Of a stretch of 64,000 nt of DNA, positions 21,564 through 32,318 are shown one piece after another. Source of the DNA: Guillardia theta CCMP2712 (Eukaryota > Cryptophyceae > Pyrenomonadales > Geminigeraceae); NCBI RefSeq assembly GCF_000315625.1, contig NW_005434670.1, positions 683,282-747,281 of the forward strand, read 5' to 3'. How positions within the stretch are numbered: the stretch's first letter is position 1; the number at the start of each line of letters is the position of its first letter. The position numbers and the translations under genes are program-made. The notes beneath the pieces were generated by a model that saw nothing but the letters and a program-made list of their open reading frames with translations, was not told where the DNA came from and made no database searches.

Positions 21564-22340
21564 ATGCATACCGGTATCTGGCCATGGCCTACGAACTCCC
21601 TCCTGGAAGAAGCTTTGTTGCACGTTGAGCAAAGTCTTGTAAGAACGACAAAGATGAGGAGCTGGTCTTCTGTTTTGAAGCTGTCGACGGAGAACGAGCT
21701 GATAAGCTCAGCAAGCATATCTGAAGAAGACGTGGATGCTGATGCAAAACCATTTGCCTTTGCTGAAGCTCCCAAACGGAGGCACGTCTGGACTGAATCT
21801 GCTCGAGAGCAGCACAAGCAAGCTTGCAAGGCTAAGGGGAAACTTACCCTCGGACAAAAACTTGAGATTGTGCGTAGGCATGAAGCCAGAGACCCTGAGG
21901 ATCACAAGACCCAAGCACAACTTGCTGCAATGTTTGGAAAGAGCAGATCAGCAATTTCAAAGATTCTTCGTCCAGAAAATATCTCCAAATTGAAGAAGAT
22001 TTCGGATACTGGAATTCACCCCGGTGTCAAGAGATTCTCGCCCGCACAGCACCCTGAGCTTGAGAAAAGGATGCATCAATTCGCCCTTGAGGCTGCCAGC
22101 AGGGGAGTCTGCAGAAGGGCACAACTCTGCAAATGCGCAGAAACCATTGCGAAGGAAATGGGCATCTCCAACTTTCGGGCAACTCATGGATGGTATTCGA
22201 GATTCGTCAGGCGCCATGGTTTGGCAAAATCACCGAGGGAAAGCGCGACATCGCCAGTGCTGACGGCAACTGCCTCGAACGAAATGGATCTGGTCAGGGG
22301 GAATAGCTCTTCATCGATATCTACAGTTGGTGATGAGTGA
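21564..22340 (+). CDS. CENP-B/Tc5-type helix-turn-helix DNA-binding protein
   Basis: A 258-codon single-exon frame from the ATG at 21564. Residues about 92-150 (KLTLGQKLEIVRRHE, then HKTQAQLAAMFGKSRSAISK) form the CENP-B N-terminal HTH. Residues about 155-225 (FSPAQHPELEKRMHQFALEA, CAETIAKEMGISNF, ATHGWYSRFVRRHGL) form the second CENPB/Tc5 HTH with its conserved terminal WxxRFxxRHGL. Together these bind DNA in pogo/Tigger transposases and in proteins derived from them. No DDE catalytic domain follows; the protein ends after a Ser-rich tail, so it is either a domesticated DNA-binding protein or a truncated transposase. It sits at the edge of the repeat-rich desert. The first 50 residues match nothing I know, and a later Met is possible. 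Confidence 0.78.
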   Translation: MHTGIWPWPTNSLLEEALLHVEQSLVRTTKMRSWSSVLKLSTENELISSASISEEDVDADAKPFAFAEAPKRRHVWTESAREQHKQACKAKGKLTLGQKLEIVRRHEARDPEDHKTQAQLAAMFGKSRSAISKILRPENISKLKKISDTGIHPGVKRFSPAQHPELEKRMHQFALEAASRGVCRRAQLCKCAETIAKEMGISNFRATHGWYSRFVRRHGLAKSPRESATSPVLTATASNEMDLVRGNSSSSISTVGDE

Positions 22341-22645
22341 AGACTGGACGGAGATCTCTTCTGTTATGAACGTAACTGCTCTTTCTGTAAAATGATGCCG
22401 GAAAGTACTATCGTTTTTCTCTTTGATATATAAAGATTTGTCCTAAATCAGCTATGAGAATGCTTCCCAACATGATGAGCATCAGTAATCTCCTTCCTCC
22501 TTCGATCTTCATCCCTTCAGCGCACCATCCGTACGACATGAACTACGTCATCTAGGTAGCAAATTCCGTCACGTCGCAATTTCCCAATTGCTCGTTCTTG
22601 TTCGTTACAAAATCTATAACCGTACAATGCAGAGGTGATAGGCGA
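22341..22645. other. Short intergenic region
   Basis: This separates two co-directional genes. It has AT-rich sequence including TTGATATATAAAG near 22421 that could serve either as the 3' flank of the HTH gene or as a promoter element of the DUF268 gene. No frame with coding character. Confidence 0.35.
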
Positions 22646-24183
22646 ATGCTGCCTTGGCGGCATCGTAGCAGGGGTCGAGGATGGAGCTTGTCGCACTGGC
22701 TTGTGCTCGCCATACTGGCCCTCGTCGCTCAGCTGGTCTTGATCGGTCAAATTTCCTTCGACGTCTCCTCTGCCGTCAAGCTTGAGGGGCTCTTTGAGTT
22801 GCAGTCGGGACTCCGAAAGCTCCTCACGCTCCCGCAGCTGCTGAACACGAGCAGCATGTGGACTGAGAGGAAGAGGAGGGCTTCGAACGAGACTTACCAA
22901 CACCTGCTGCAGCTGCTTGAAGGGTGCGGAGATCTGTGCGATCTGGCAGATCGGCTGCATCAGGATGTCGACAAGGTGGCCATGAACTGTACGATGTTAT
23001 ACACAAAGTCCATCGATCCGCCGAAGCTGTCAAGGAGCAACTCCGTGCACCAGCTCGTGTGGAGATACTTCAGCCACTTCGGCAAAGTCACCATCGACCC
23101 CAGACTGATCATCTCTCCTTACATCGGAGGTCTGCGTCAGGTGCACGGTGTGGAGCTGGGGAGAAGGACGAGGAGGTGGAGCTCCGACAAAGTGCAGCGG
23201 CTGATCAGCCAGTGTGAGAATACGAATGCTGCCAGCTCCTCCATGGTACTGTGATCATCTCGCTGCTGGCATGACATGACGGCTGCGTTGACATCAGCTA
23301 GCGTTCAGGCGGGCGCTGAAGCACATGGGGAACGTAACGGGAAGACACCTGCTGGTTCTGAGCTCAGGGGAGCCTTGGCAGGAAGCGTGTCTGCTCGCAG
23401 CTGGAGCCAGGAGCGTCTGGAGGGTCGGGCATGGGCGAGTGGAGAGCATGCATCCCCGACTAGTCGCTCTCACCCACCTGGAGGCCAACGGCCTGTACGC
23501 GCAAGGTAACGGGGGGAGCAGGGGTGCAGCTGAGGCTCGAGATGCTCATCCTGCTCCCTTGCACTAGGGAAGCTCGGTCCCTTCGATGGGGTTGTGAGCT
23601 ACAACGAGCTGCAGCATGAAGGGTTCGGAAAGTGAGTTTTCCTTCTCTTCGCAGCCCCCGTTGAAGGCTGCCTCCAGCTATGGCGAAGTGATCAACCCTA
23701 TCGCGGACGTCCTCATCATAGGCAGGTGATGTTGAGCCCGAGCCTGCTCGTCTTGGCCGTCACGCACCAGGATGGCAGGTCTTGGTGTGTCAGCAGGCCG
23801 TCGGCAGAGCTCTTGCTGTCGGTGCCGACATGCGCCATGGATTGTACTGTCCTTGCCTTTGGGTAGCTCCTTGCTCATTCGGCGCTTTCCTGCAGACATT
23901 CACTGGCGGGATCACCGATGCTACGGCAAGAGGATGCTGCAGAGATTAACGGGGTGAGACGCTCGCTGCCCACTTGCTCCGCGTGTGACCCCGACATGCC
24001 AAGATACTGGAAGTCCCTGTCGACCAGCAGGAGCACGGTGACTTGTGAAACCTGACTATGCTGCCGTGTGTAACCGATTGTTGTGTGTTCCTTCCATTCA
24101 GATGTTCGAAAGGCTTTCTGTACATGTCTTTCGCAAGTAAGCCCGACCAAGTTCGAGTTTGCACTCCACGACCTTGTACATGA
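22646..24183 (+). CDS. DUF268-family type II membrane protein
   Basis: The ATG at 22646 gives a basic head and a single anchor (WLVLAILALVAQLVLIGQIS). A lumenal region follows. The DUF268 core is spread over short exons that join in phase: GRHLLVLSSGEPWQEACLLA, then LGPFDGVVSYNELQHEGFG, NYGEVINPIADVLIIG, RSWCVSRPSAELLLSVP, and MDYIHWRDHRCYGKRML. This order (PW-E-LLAAGA, SxxELxHxGxG, YGxxxNP, WCxxxPxxxLxLxVP, HRxYG) is the DUF268 signature known from nematode and other eukaryotic proteins. The domain looks like a degenerate methyltransferase fold, and its activity is not established. Golgi or ER location is inferred from the anchor. The last exon reading ...GCSKGFLYMSFASKPD and the splice after exon 1 are the least certain parts. 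Confidence 0.7.
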
Positions 24184-24406
24184 GCATCTGTAGATACAGT
24201 CTGTCTTTGAACTCTCGTCCCATCAAGGATGAGCAAGCATTCATCTCAGCCTCGTGCTCGCTGTCTCCACCATCACGCCAACCCTTCCCCTCCTGCCTTC
24301 AACCTTCCCGGAGTCCATCGGGGCAGACCACCCCATTTCCAATTTCACCCCTCAATTTTATGGAGTCTCACTAATATTAGGGGGTGGGGGTACTATCTTC
24401 CGAAAG

Positions 24407-25926
24407 ATGAAACATCTTACATGGCGGCCGATGGCCATAGTGGCCATGGCTGTGCTACTTGGCCACGTACAAGGAGCGCAGAAGCTGGGAAAGGTGCCAG
24501 GACTGGATGAAAGCACCAACGACCAGCAGGAGGTCTGTCTCCCTCCTCCCCTGCCGATGCGTTTGACTCGCAACCCTTGCAGCAAGCCTTCAACAGCGCG
24601 GACAAGAACGGGGACAGGAAACTCTCGTTGAGCGAGTACAAGGAGATGCTGACGCAGGCCATGAAGAGCTATGGTGAATTCAAGTTCGTGCCCTGCAGGT
24701 CTGCTGTGACTTCCTGACAGGAAGCGAGGAGGCTCTGCAGCAGCAAGAGGCGAAGGTCCAGGAGTTGTTCAACAAGCTCGACAAGAACTTGGATGGATCC
24801 ATCGCTCACGATGAGTGGCTGGTGGCTGTGGCGGAGGGACAGAAGCAGGCACAAGAAGCTGCAGCCATGCAGGCGGCGGCTCAGGAGACGAAGCTGAAGA
24901 TGGTGTTTGACGCAGCAGACAGCAACAGGGACGAGCATTTGGACCTCAACGAGCTGTGGGAGGGGTTCAAGACCTACGGCTATGGCAAGGAGCAGATCGA
25001 CGTGTTCTTTACTGTCGGTGACCAGGACAAGAATGGGCTGCTGAACTTTGAGGTCGTCGCCTCCTCAACTTGCTGTCATCCTCTGCCTGTTGTCACGTCG
25101 GACTGGTTCTCATCGGTTTGTGGGCTTGCAGGAATTCAAGGTGGGGAGGGAGGGAATGCAAAAGGCCAGGTCAGCCTCCCCGTAGAATCACCGACCCTGC
25201 TGACCCTCCTCTTGCAGAGAGGTGGAGGCGATGATGGACAGCCTAGGATCTGAGGAGGACCAGCTCAAGGTCAGGGGAGGAGGAGGGTATTCGCCCACTG
25301 ACATGCCTGCCAGGCCTTCCATGACGCTGATATCAACAAGGACGGCAGTTTGACTCTCCTCGAGTATCAAAAAGCCTTCGAAGACTTCATGGCGGTGACG
25401 GCAGCAGCTGCTCCTCCTCCTCCTTCCCTCATTGCACTCTGTGTAGGCGGTAGCCGGCGATTCTGCTCCTCAGTCGATCGACGTGGGCCAGGTAAGAAGA
25501 CAGTCACATGTTTCATTCTACCTGACTCGCACAAGATCGCCGAGATGTACAAGGGCTACGACACGGATGGCAACGGAGGTTTCATCCTCCCCTCTCCTCC
25601 CCCTTTTCTCAACAGCTTTTCCCGCTCGCTCTCCTCGCCTCCTCCTTTCATTCATGCTTGCCTTACGGTGCTCGGCAGGTGTGTCGCTGGAAGAGTGGAA
25701 AGCAGCGGTGAAGACCAACATGGTACAAGAGGAGCAAGACGGACGCGAGGCGACGGAGGACCTGACGGTCTGCACAGGCGAGAACGCAAGCAGAGCGAGA
25801 GGCTCTCAAGAGTTCCTCTCAGGGAGCCATCTAACGCCCGGTGACACTAAAAGCTCTCTCCCAGCAGCCTTCACTCGTATCGCTTCATGCACAACCAGAG
25901 ATGTCCCTGCCCTCAGCTTCTCTTGA
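24407..25926 (+). CDS. Secretory-pathway multi-EF-hand calcium-binding protein
   Basis: The ATG at 24407 begins a cleavable signal peptide (MAIVAMAVLLGHVQGAQ at its core). At least five EF-hand loops are seen across about nine exons: DKNGDRKLSLSEY, DKNLDGSIAHDEW, DSNRDEHLDLNEL, DQDKNGLLNFE continuing into EFKVGREGM, DINKDGSLTLLEY and DTDGNG joined to GVSLEEW. Loop spacing and the leader resemble reticulocalbin/calumenin (CREC) proteins of the ER lumen. No HDEL-like retention signal closes the frame, which ends ...RDVPALSFS at 25926; a further 3' intron could change that end. Introns are flanked by normal GT-AG. Its last codons overlap the tail of the opposite-strand gene by 14 bp. Confidence 0.75.
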
Positions 25927-27502
25927 CCGTTCTCACACGCGGGCTTGACCCTTGGATGTCTCCGATGTAGTTTGTCGTCCTGTACTGTTTGGGGGTGAAG
26001 GGAGTAACGCGCTGCCCATCAGTGAGGAGGAGGGAAAAGCAGGCAGCGCTCCTTACCGACGAGAATTTGCCGAGACTTCCTGGCTGAGAGCCTTCAACGT
26101 CTAGCTCATCGTCATGTGACGCAACTCGCTCTCCTCCCCTCACCTTCGTTTCTCAGCATGTACTCCCTGTAGGTGATGTCCCCTCGTCGTCCTGGCGTGT
26201 CGTGGAAAACAGGACCTGGAGGGCACAGGAAGCGTGAGGTAGAGGCCTGACGGGCTGAGCTCACCCATGTAGAATCGGCTGCTCCTGGCGTTGTCGATCT
26301 TGCCGATCGTCCAGTTCTTTCTCATCTCGTCGGTGACGGCAACCCCCTGACTGTGGTTGGCACTGAAATCAGCCTGATGGACTTGCACGTCACAAAACAT
26401 CGTCGTCAGCCTCGTCACGACTCACCTGGTGGGGGATGTTGTAGCGATACTCGGGCGTCAGAGGATTGGTGCAGCGAGAAGACTTGCTGAAGTCGAAAGG
26501 CAGTCGTTTCCTCTCCTCCACAGGCTCCTTGGGCCGTCGACCGCTCCTCTCTGCCCCTCCAGCATGCTTGTGAGCCTGGGGTGAACATGAGCCATACCGA
26601 AGGAGAGGAGCAGCAGTCAAGGCACCTGCTCGAGGTCAGATGAGCTCCACTTGACGAACTCCCGCTCGTTTCCTTGTGGACATGCTGTCAACATGACACT
26701 TGTGACAACGTCCTGAAGCACCAGGAGAGGCGAAGAGTTGCCTCTTCTTCTCGCCCATGATGTCTTTGCAGAACAGAGGATCTCGGATGAAGCGGGGGGG
26801 TACGATCTCAACCTTCCTGAGCAACCATGTATCAGCTCGTATTTTGATCGTGAGGGAAGGATCTTCACCTGCTCTGCGGCCAGTCGTACTCCGGGCAGAG
26901 AGGGTTTCTCGGATCGCTCCTCCTGCTTTCTCTGTTCCTCGGCGACGCTCCCTCGATGTCGTTCGTCTGCAAGGACAGAGACTGTACCGCACGTCAACAA
27001 GCAGCAGTTCTCCACACATCTCCGCTGCTTCACCAGTCTCGGTTTCCTCATCTTCCCTGCCGAGGTTGAATTCAGAGCGATGAAGCTTTTCTGTTTACAG
27101 ATCTCAGAGCACGTTCAACTCAGTCGCAATGTCAGTGTCGGGTTTCCCTACTCACATCGGACGAACTTGCAGTGAGTTTCCTCGAAGAATGTCCGCGGTC
27201 ATCAGCCGTCTCAGCGTCAAGCTTGACGGGTCTACAAGTGATTGTCATGTGGCTGCAGTGAGGCAGTAAGAGCATCACTCGAGCGACGTGCGGTTGCTCG
27301 AGCTTCTCTTCGCTTTCACTGCGTTGGGCTGCCCAACAAGAACACGGTGAGAGGGAGCAGCAGGAGAGAAGTAGCTCAGTACAAGGGTAGCAAGAGACAT
27401 GCTGCGATAGTCTGTCTTCTGCTCTGTTGTTTGACGCTGCTTTTCCACATTTGCAAGGAACTCGTTGGAGATGCACGGGTTCTCCAAAAGGGTGGAGTCC
27501 AT
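25913..27502 (-). CDS. Unknown protein with repeated DIxGxxP motifs
   Basis: The ATG at 27502 starts MDSTLLENPCISNEFLANVE. About ten short exons join in phase. Downstream, one motif returns at least five times in varied form: TNDIEGASPRN (about 26920), KDIMGEKKRQL (about 26750), GKIDNARSSRFYMG (about 26270), EDVEGSQPGSLGKF (about 26090) and YIGDIQGSSPRVRTV (about 25940). Between them are RNPLCPEYDW and TNPLTPEYRY, a second repeated motif NPLxPEY. This pattern of DI-G-x-x-P alternating with NPLxPEY looks like a peptide-repeat scaffold of the kind found in ciliary or cytoskeletal proteins; I cannot name the family. The product is polar, without signal peptide or membrane segment. The stop at 25913-25915 lies inside the last exon of the EF-hand gene. 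The exon containing RVMLLLPHCSHM is doubtful. Confidence 0.62.
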
Positions 27503-27993
27503 GGCAGCTGAGAAACAGCTGGGCCCTGCCCGCTCCTTTCAGCTGAGCGCTGTGGTCTCCTTGCGATTGAGCATCATGATACCCTCGATCCTCTCCTGCT
27601 GAACCCGATCACTGAGTTGCAATGAGAGAGAGGGAGGGAGGTCAGAACATGACGGCAAAACACGAGTCTAAGCAACCACTACCATGCTAACTCTGCCGTG
27701 ATAGTAATCCTTAGCAACTGATCAGAGTCTGAGCGGCTTGTCTTTGCACGGCACTGCCGCGGCAGTGACTGAGTAAGCAGCCGGCACTGAGGTGAGAAGT
27801 TCCGAAGTTCGACCGCCGCCATGGTGCCCTTAGTATGACAGCTGGGCGCCGGTGCCACGGTCGGATCACTGTCACTGTCACGTGAGTACGACGGTCTTGA
27901 CTCCCTCGCGTCTCCTTCGCCTCCTCCTCCTCGTCTCTCCTCCTTCCCTTCCTCCCGTCTCACCTGTACGGTAGCAACCGTGACCGTACATTA

Positions 27994-28060
27994 TTTACTC
28001 AAAGTTAAGTTAAACATCAGACACTACTCAGTACTGCCGGCCCCGGCGGCCGCCCTGACA
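27994..28060. repeat. Fragment of the TTTACTCAAA GC-rich repeat
   Basis: Twenty-one bases starting TTTACTCAAAGTTAAGTT at 27994-28014 are identical to 54859-54879; after one mismatch, ATCAG is again shared. Both are followed within 20-40 bp by a GC-rich core (here CCGGCCCCGGCGGCCGCC). This looks like a shortened copy of the element at 54859-55314. Confidence 0.65.
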
Positions 28061-28266
28061 CAGTGATCATCATGGCAGTTAGACCCGTTATACATACATA
28101 CATACATCTAACCGTTACTTACGGGCATGTGAGGGGATGTGGATAATTATCTCACCCCGGCGTTTCGCGCAGGTATGGCAGTATGTGAGCGAGAACTGGA
28201 AGGAGGCGGGGAGGGGTCGGGAGAGGATGATATCTGGTGGATGACCTGTGATCTGTAGGCGACAGG

Positions 28267-28434
28267 ATGGACCCTGTGTTTCCTCTGTTCGCTCTGACAG
28301 CAGCGGCGGGAACAGCTGTCGTCTATCAAGAGGAGGAGAAGAGAAAGCAACCAGCCGCTGAAACCGAAGCTCGGGACCAAGACGACTTCAGCGAGCCAAC
28401 ATACAACTGCGACTACTCGTTTGCAGGTAGATGA
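28267..28434 (+). CDS. Possible small ORF or first exon
   Basis: A 55-codon frame from ATG: it starts MDPVFPLFALTAAAGTAVVY, a hydrophobic signal-like or anchor head, then a charged stretch and YNCDYSFAG. A GCAG/GTAGAT junction near the stop could be a donor, so it may be exon 1 of a short gene. Evidence is weak: no homologue known and no clear second exon. Confidence 0.22.
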   Translation: MDPVFPLFALTAAAGTAVVYQEEEKRKQPAAETEARDQDDFSEPTYNCDYSFAGR

Positions 28435-28885
28435 TTGTTGATCTCTGCTGGCTCCATGGCTGCAACTGATGAGTGCGCAACAGTGACAGGGGGGTGGTGA
28501 CGATAGGATAGGACGGTAGGCCCAGGAGGTTGTGTTGAACCTGGTGTGTAGAGTTTTGTAATAGAAACACAAAAACCCATTATGAATGAGTCAGGAAAAG
28601 AAAGAAGGATGCAGCAAAGGAAACATGTTGGGAAATGATTCCACTCGTCTTCTAGCAAACAAGTTAAGATGATTCCACGTCACTCTTGTCCTGGTCCTGT
28701 TCAGGTCGCTCCGTGGTGCAGTTTGCAAGTTCCACAGACAGGACAACACTGCAGATTCCAGGTCAGACTTGTTGCAGAAGAACACGATGCATGATGAACG
28801 TACCCCGAGATGTAGAGATCGAACGCGATCGGAGGAACGCTCTCGTTCCAGACTGAAAGGGCAATTTTCAGAGGTGGGCCGGGAA

Positions 28886-29786
28886 TCATGCATATGGACA
28901 GCACTCACTCTGTTGTCGCTGCACGGGAGCCTGTAAAGCTTGCAGAAAGATTTCCGGCAGATTTGCCGAGAAGTACTCGCTGCGCCGGCTCATTGTGCTC
29001 ACAACGCTCAGTCTAGCTCTTATTTGTCGAGCCGCATTGCGCTGATAGCCCCCCCGCATGCAGAACAGATAAACTGCTCCTGCAAACACAGCAACCCCAG
29101 GGACAATGTAGAAGAGCAGAGAAGACTTGGAGCCTTCTTTCCTTGCCTGCAAGAAATCAAAAGGTCAACCAGGAAGCACATTGCCTCTTAGGTTGAAACA
29201 CAGCTTACCTCATCAGTGTAGTCGATACATCCGTCGTACTCCATGGAATTGTTGTTCTCTTTACATTCATTCAACTGAAAAGAGACAGGGCATTCAGTTC
29301 AATGCACATCTCCGCTATCCATGCTGCAAAGGAAACCAACCTCTCCGTTGTTCTTGTTTACTTTGCAGACCTTGTTTCCCGTTTTCCATCGACAGGTGCA
29401 GCCACCTCTGAAATTGACATCATAAATATGGCGAAATAAACAAACATTCATTCCAAAGCATGAATAGATTGAATTTATGCAGTTCAAACCCTCAAAGAAC
29501 ACCAAGAATGCTTTCGTTACCTGCAGCATTCCCCGTTTGTCCATGCCCAGCAACTTGGAACACCTAGTTTTCTTCGGTCAAAACAGTAACGAAGTGCAAT
29601 GGAAACAAAACGACATATTCTCTACAGACCTTGGCATTGTTGAAAGGCGTTTGATCTGCATACCGAACCGCAGCAAGAGAACACCTCTTGTGGTAAGGCT
29701 GTGTGTAGTAGCCCACATTGCGTCAAAAGAAAAAGAAAAAACCCGGATGGTGTCATTAAAGTCCGCAAGCAACGGTCTAGGCACAT
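28886..29786 (-). CDS. Type I membrane protein with Cys-rich ectodomain
   Basis: ATGs at 29786 and 29756 are in frame; the second gives the better signal peptide (MTPSGFFLFLLTQCGLLHTA). Five exons join in phase: EVFSCCGSVCRSNAFQQCQ, GVPSCWAWTNGECC, RGGCTCRWKTGNKVCKVNKN, LNECKENNNSMEYDGCIDYT, and a last exon with a membrane helix LLFYIVPGVAVFAGAVYLFC followed by a basic tail. The ectodomain has at least twelve Cys within about 90 residues, which should form a compact disulfide-bonded module. It is not a standard EGF repeat. The tail of about 65 residues is cytosolic, so a small receptor or adhesion protein is plausible, but this is inference. The 3' end may be longer if another intron is present. 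Confidence 0.6.
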
Positions 29787-30263
29787 GGCAGCTCAAAAGA
29801 TCTCCGTCCTCTCCTCGAGGTCGCAAGCTCTGCCCTGCCTGGTCAGGCTTGTCTGCATGGAGCCATGGCCTTGGGAATGTTTTGACCACACTGGGTGGGG
29901 TACTTTCAACTGGAAACAAGCCTTCGGTAGCATGGTAGGGTGGGTGAGTTGAACAATGCTAAAATGGACGAGGGAGGGGTACTTTTCAAGGTAAATTCAG
30001 CGGTACTTTGTGAAGATAGGGTATGTGCATCAGTTGTACCCGGGGAGAAAAAGATGGGTGGGATTGCAGAAGGATGAAGATCAGTAAAAAAGGGTAGGGT
30101 ACTTGGCTGGAAAATTGAGGGTGGGGGTGTATTTACAGGTATTCGCAATCAGCGTTTGCTGCTGGTGACTTGAGGGGCAGATTGATTTAATTCAAACGAT
30201 TCAGTCGATTACTTTTGATTCTATTCCATTCAAACCGCGTTGGCCCCAGTCGGGGCGACTGCA
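29787..30263. repeat. Divergent intergenic region with GGGGTGGG words
   Basis: Contains GGGTGGGGTAC at 29893-29903 and several GGGTAC, GTGGGG variants to about 30140, the same degenerate family seen in the 19-21 kb desert. Then an AT-rich stretch leads to the start of the next gene. No frame supported. Confidence 0.5.
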
Positions 30264-32275
30264 ATGCGGTCAGCACTCAAGGAGGCGGCAGAGGCGGCGA
30301 AGGAGGAGGCGGCACGAAGAGTAGCAGCCGTGTTGAGAGAAGTCGGCTATCAAGCACGGGACGAGGAGGATGAGGATGGCGACGATGCAGAAGACTTTGA
30401 TCAGGATCTCGAAGAGGAGGACCACGTCGTGGAGTGGAACTACAAAGGATCCCCTCCGTCGCATTGGGACCTGCGAACATGGCTGCATGAGGAAGTCAGG
30501 CTGGAGACAGAGATAAACAAATTCTTTGGTAGATTCATACAAGAGAAGAGATACTCGAGTGGGAGCGGAGAGACTGGTCCTGTGAAGAGACTGGAAATGG
30601 GTGGGCTGACAGAGCACGACGTGAGGAGGTTGTTTGAATCAGCCTTGCCAGTCCTCGTCTCCAAAGTCTGTGACGCAGTGAGAGACCTGATGGAAGATCC
30701 CTCTCCTTCAGACACTACGCCGTCCAGCAAGTGTTTCCTAGACGCGTCGATCTTGACGAGCAAGCGGCGCCACGAGATCAACTTCTGGCAAGGGGACAGC
30801 TCACTGCAGCTCGCGGCGATGCAAGCAGAGCACTGCTTCTCGCTGGACTCGGACATGCTGCTGAGGTTCGAGCATGACAACATGCTCCTCTCCTCCACCC
30901 CCCGGGAGGAGTGGGAGATCGTCGCTGGCCCGCACGCCCTCAACTTCGATGGAACCTTTGACTTGAGTTCGGTGCCTCCGCAAGAAGGTGGGAGCGGACA
31001 AGGGAGGAAGGGGAGGTCAGTGATCTCCATCAAAGACCTCATGGAAACCTCCATCGTCGATCTCTCAGATGGGAGCTCGCTCAGCGAGGAGGAGGTGGTG
31101 GCGCTGCGCCTGTGGACTGGCCCCATGCACATCAAGTACAACGCGGCGCTGACAGGGGAGCCGCACGAGGTCGCTGCCTCTCTGCTCGGAAACTCATACA
31201 GCACGACCATCCAGATGATCAAGAGCGCGATGTTGAAGCTCGCCGCTCACCGGAAGCTCACGGTGGAGAGATGTTACGTCGTGATGGAGAGTTGCGGAGA
31301 ACTCCGAAGGATCGACAAGACAGGCGAGGAAGCATTGTAGATGCAAGTGGGGATGATTGTGATGATGGAACTCGTTCGGGATGGTGACGGTGATGGTGAC
31401 GACAGTGTTGATGTTCCATTGCAAGGAGGAGCAGAGATAGGAACAGAAGAACTAGTTGTTGACTCGGGCATATGCAGGAACGAGGGGGTACACCAGCAAG
31501 GGCTTCGTCTCGGCGACCCGGAACAAGCTCTCCGCCATGGCTCTGTCAGCAGCCGGGGTGGGGAAGGGAAACAGGCAGCAGGAGAGAACCCCACGAACCT
31601 CCATGGACCTGCTGGGGACAGTTGGAGTCGTCGAGCTGAGACGGTGCAGCTTCGCCGCGGACCTCTCTCTCTTCTCGCAGTTTCCCGACGAGGAGGAGGT
31701 CTTCAATCTTTTATACCCTCCTCTTCTCCTTCCTCCCTGTTCCCTCCAACACCGCCTCCTCCTTCTAGTCCTAGTCCTTGTCCTTGTCCTCCGCCTGGTC
31801 CTCGTTTTCCTGTACTCATTGCCCTTCTCCTCCTCGTTTTCCTCCTCCTCCTCGTTTTCCTCCTCCTCCTCCTCCTCCTCCTCCACCTGCTACTACTACT
31901 ACTACCACTCCCACTACTGCTTCTCAGTATCATCACTGACACGGGCTCAGATTCTCCTTCCTCCGGGAACTTTTCTCGAGTTCGGCAAACAAGTCTCCAT
32001 CCCCGGCAGAATTCGCTTCCTCCCCATCCTCGCGTGCCAACTTCCTGACACTTCGTCCTATGAGGAGGCAAAACCGCCGCTGCTGGTGGCAGGAAAGATG
32101 CTAGTGAGTCGAGAGGAGAGGAGAGGAGAGGAGGGGAGGGGTCTTACAAAACCACACAGGAGGAGTCTCTCCGCCAAGAGTTGTACCTCCTGGGAAAGTG
32201 TTCTCTTGACCTCAAGGGCAAGTTGGTGGAAGAGGGAGAGAAGAAGTTGGAGGAGGTGATGGCGAATCTGGTTGT

Positions 32276-32318
<43 letters not shown>

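Larger units (their letters stand above)
27503..28885. other. Intergenic region with a GC-rich repeat fragment
   Basis: No firm gene. A repeat fragment lies at 27994-28060 (see separate entry). Minus-strand frames at 27679-27963 and 28591-28908 lack motifs and are not supported. A CATA microsatellite (about 28090-28107) is present. One small plus-strand frame (28267-28434) is listed separately as a weak candidate. Confidence 0.4.

Noticed and set aside
28591-28908. Minus-strand 105-codon frame
   Set aside because: No motif, no splice partner, and its composition matches intergenic DNA; it also overlaps the end of the Cys-rich membrane protein gene.
31289-31480. A continuous reading across the first intron of the ADP-ribosyltransferase/TPR gene
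   Set aside because: The frame stops at 31340 and the next ART-like motif is in another frame, so an intron is needed; its exact edges cannot be set from sequence alone.
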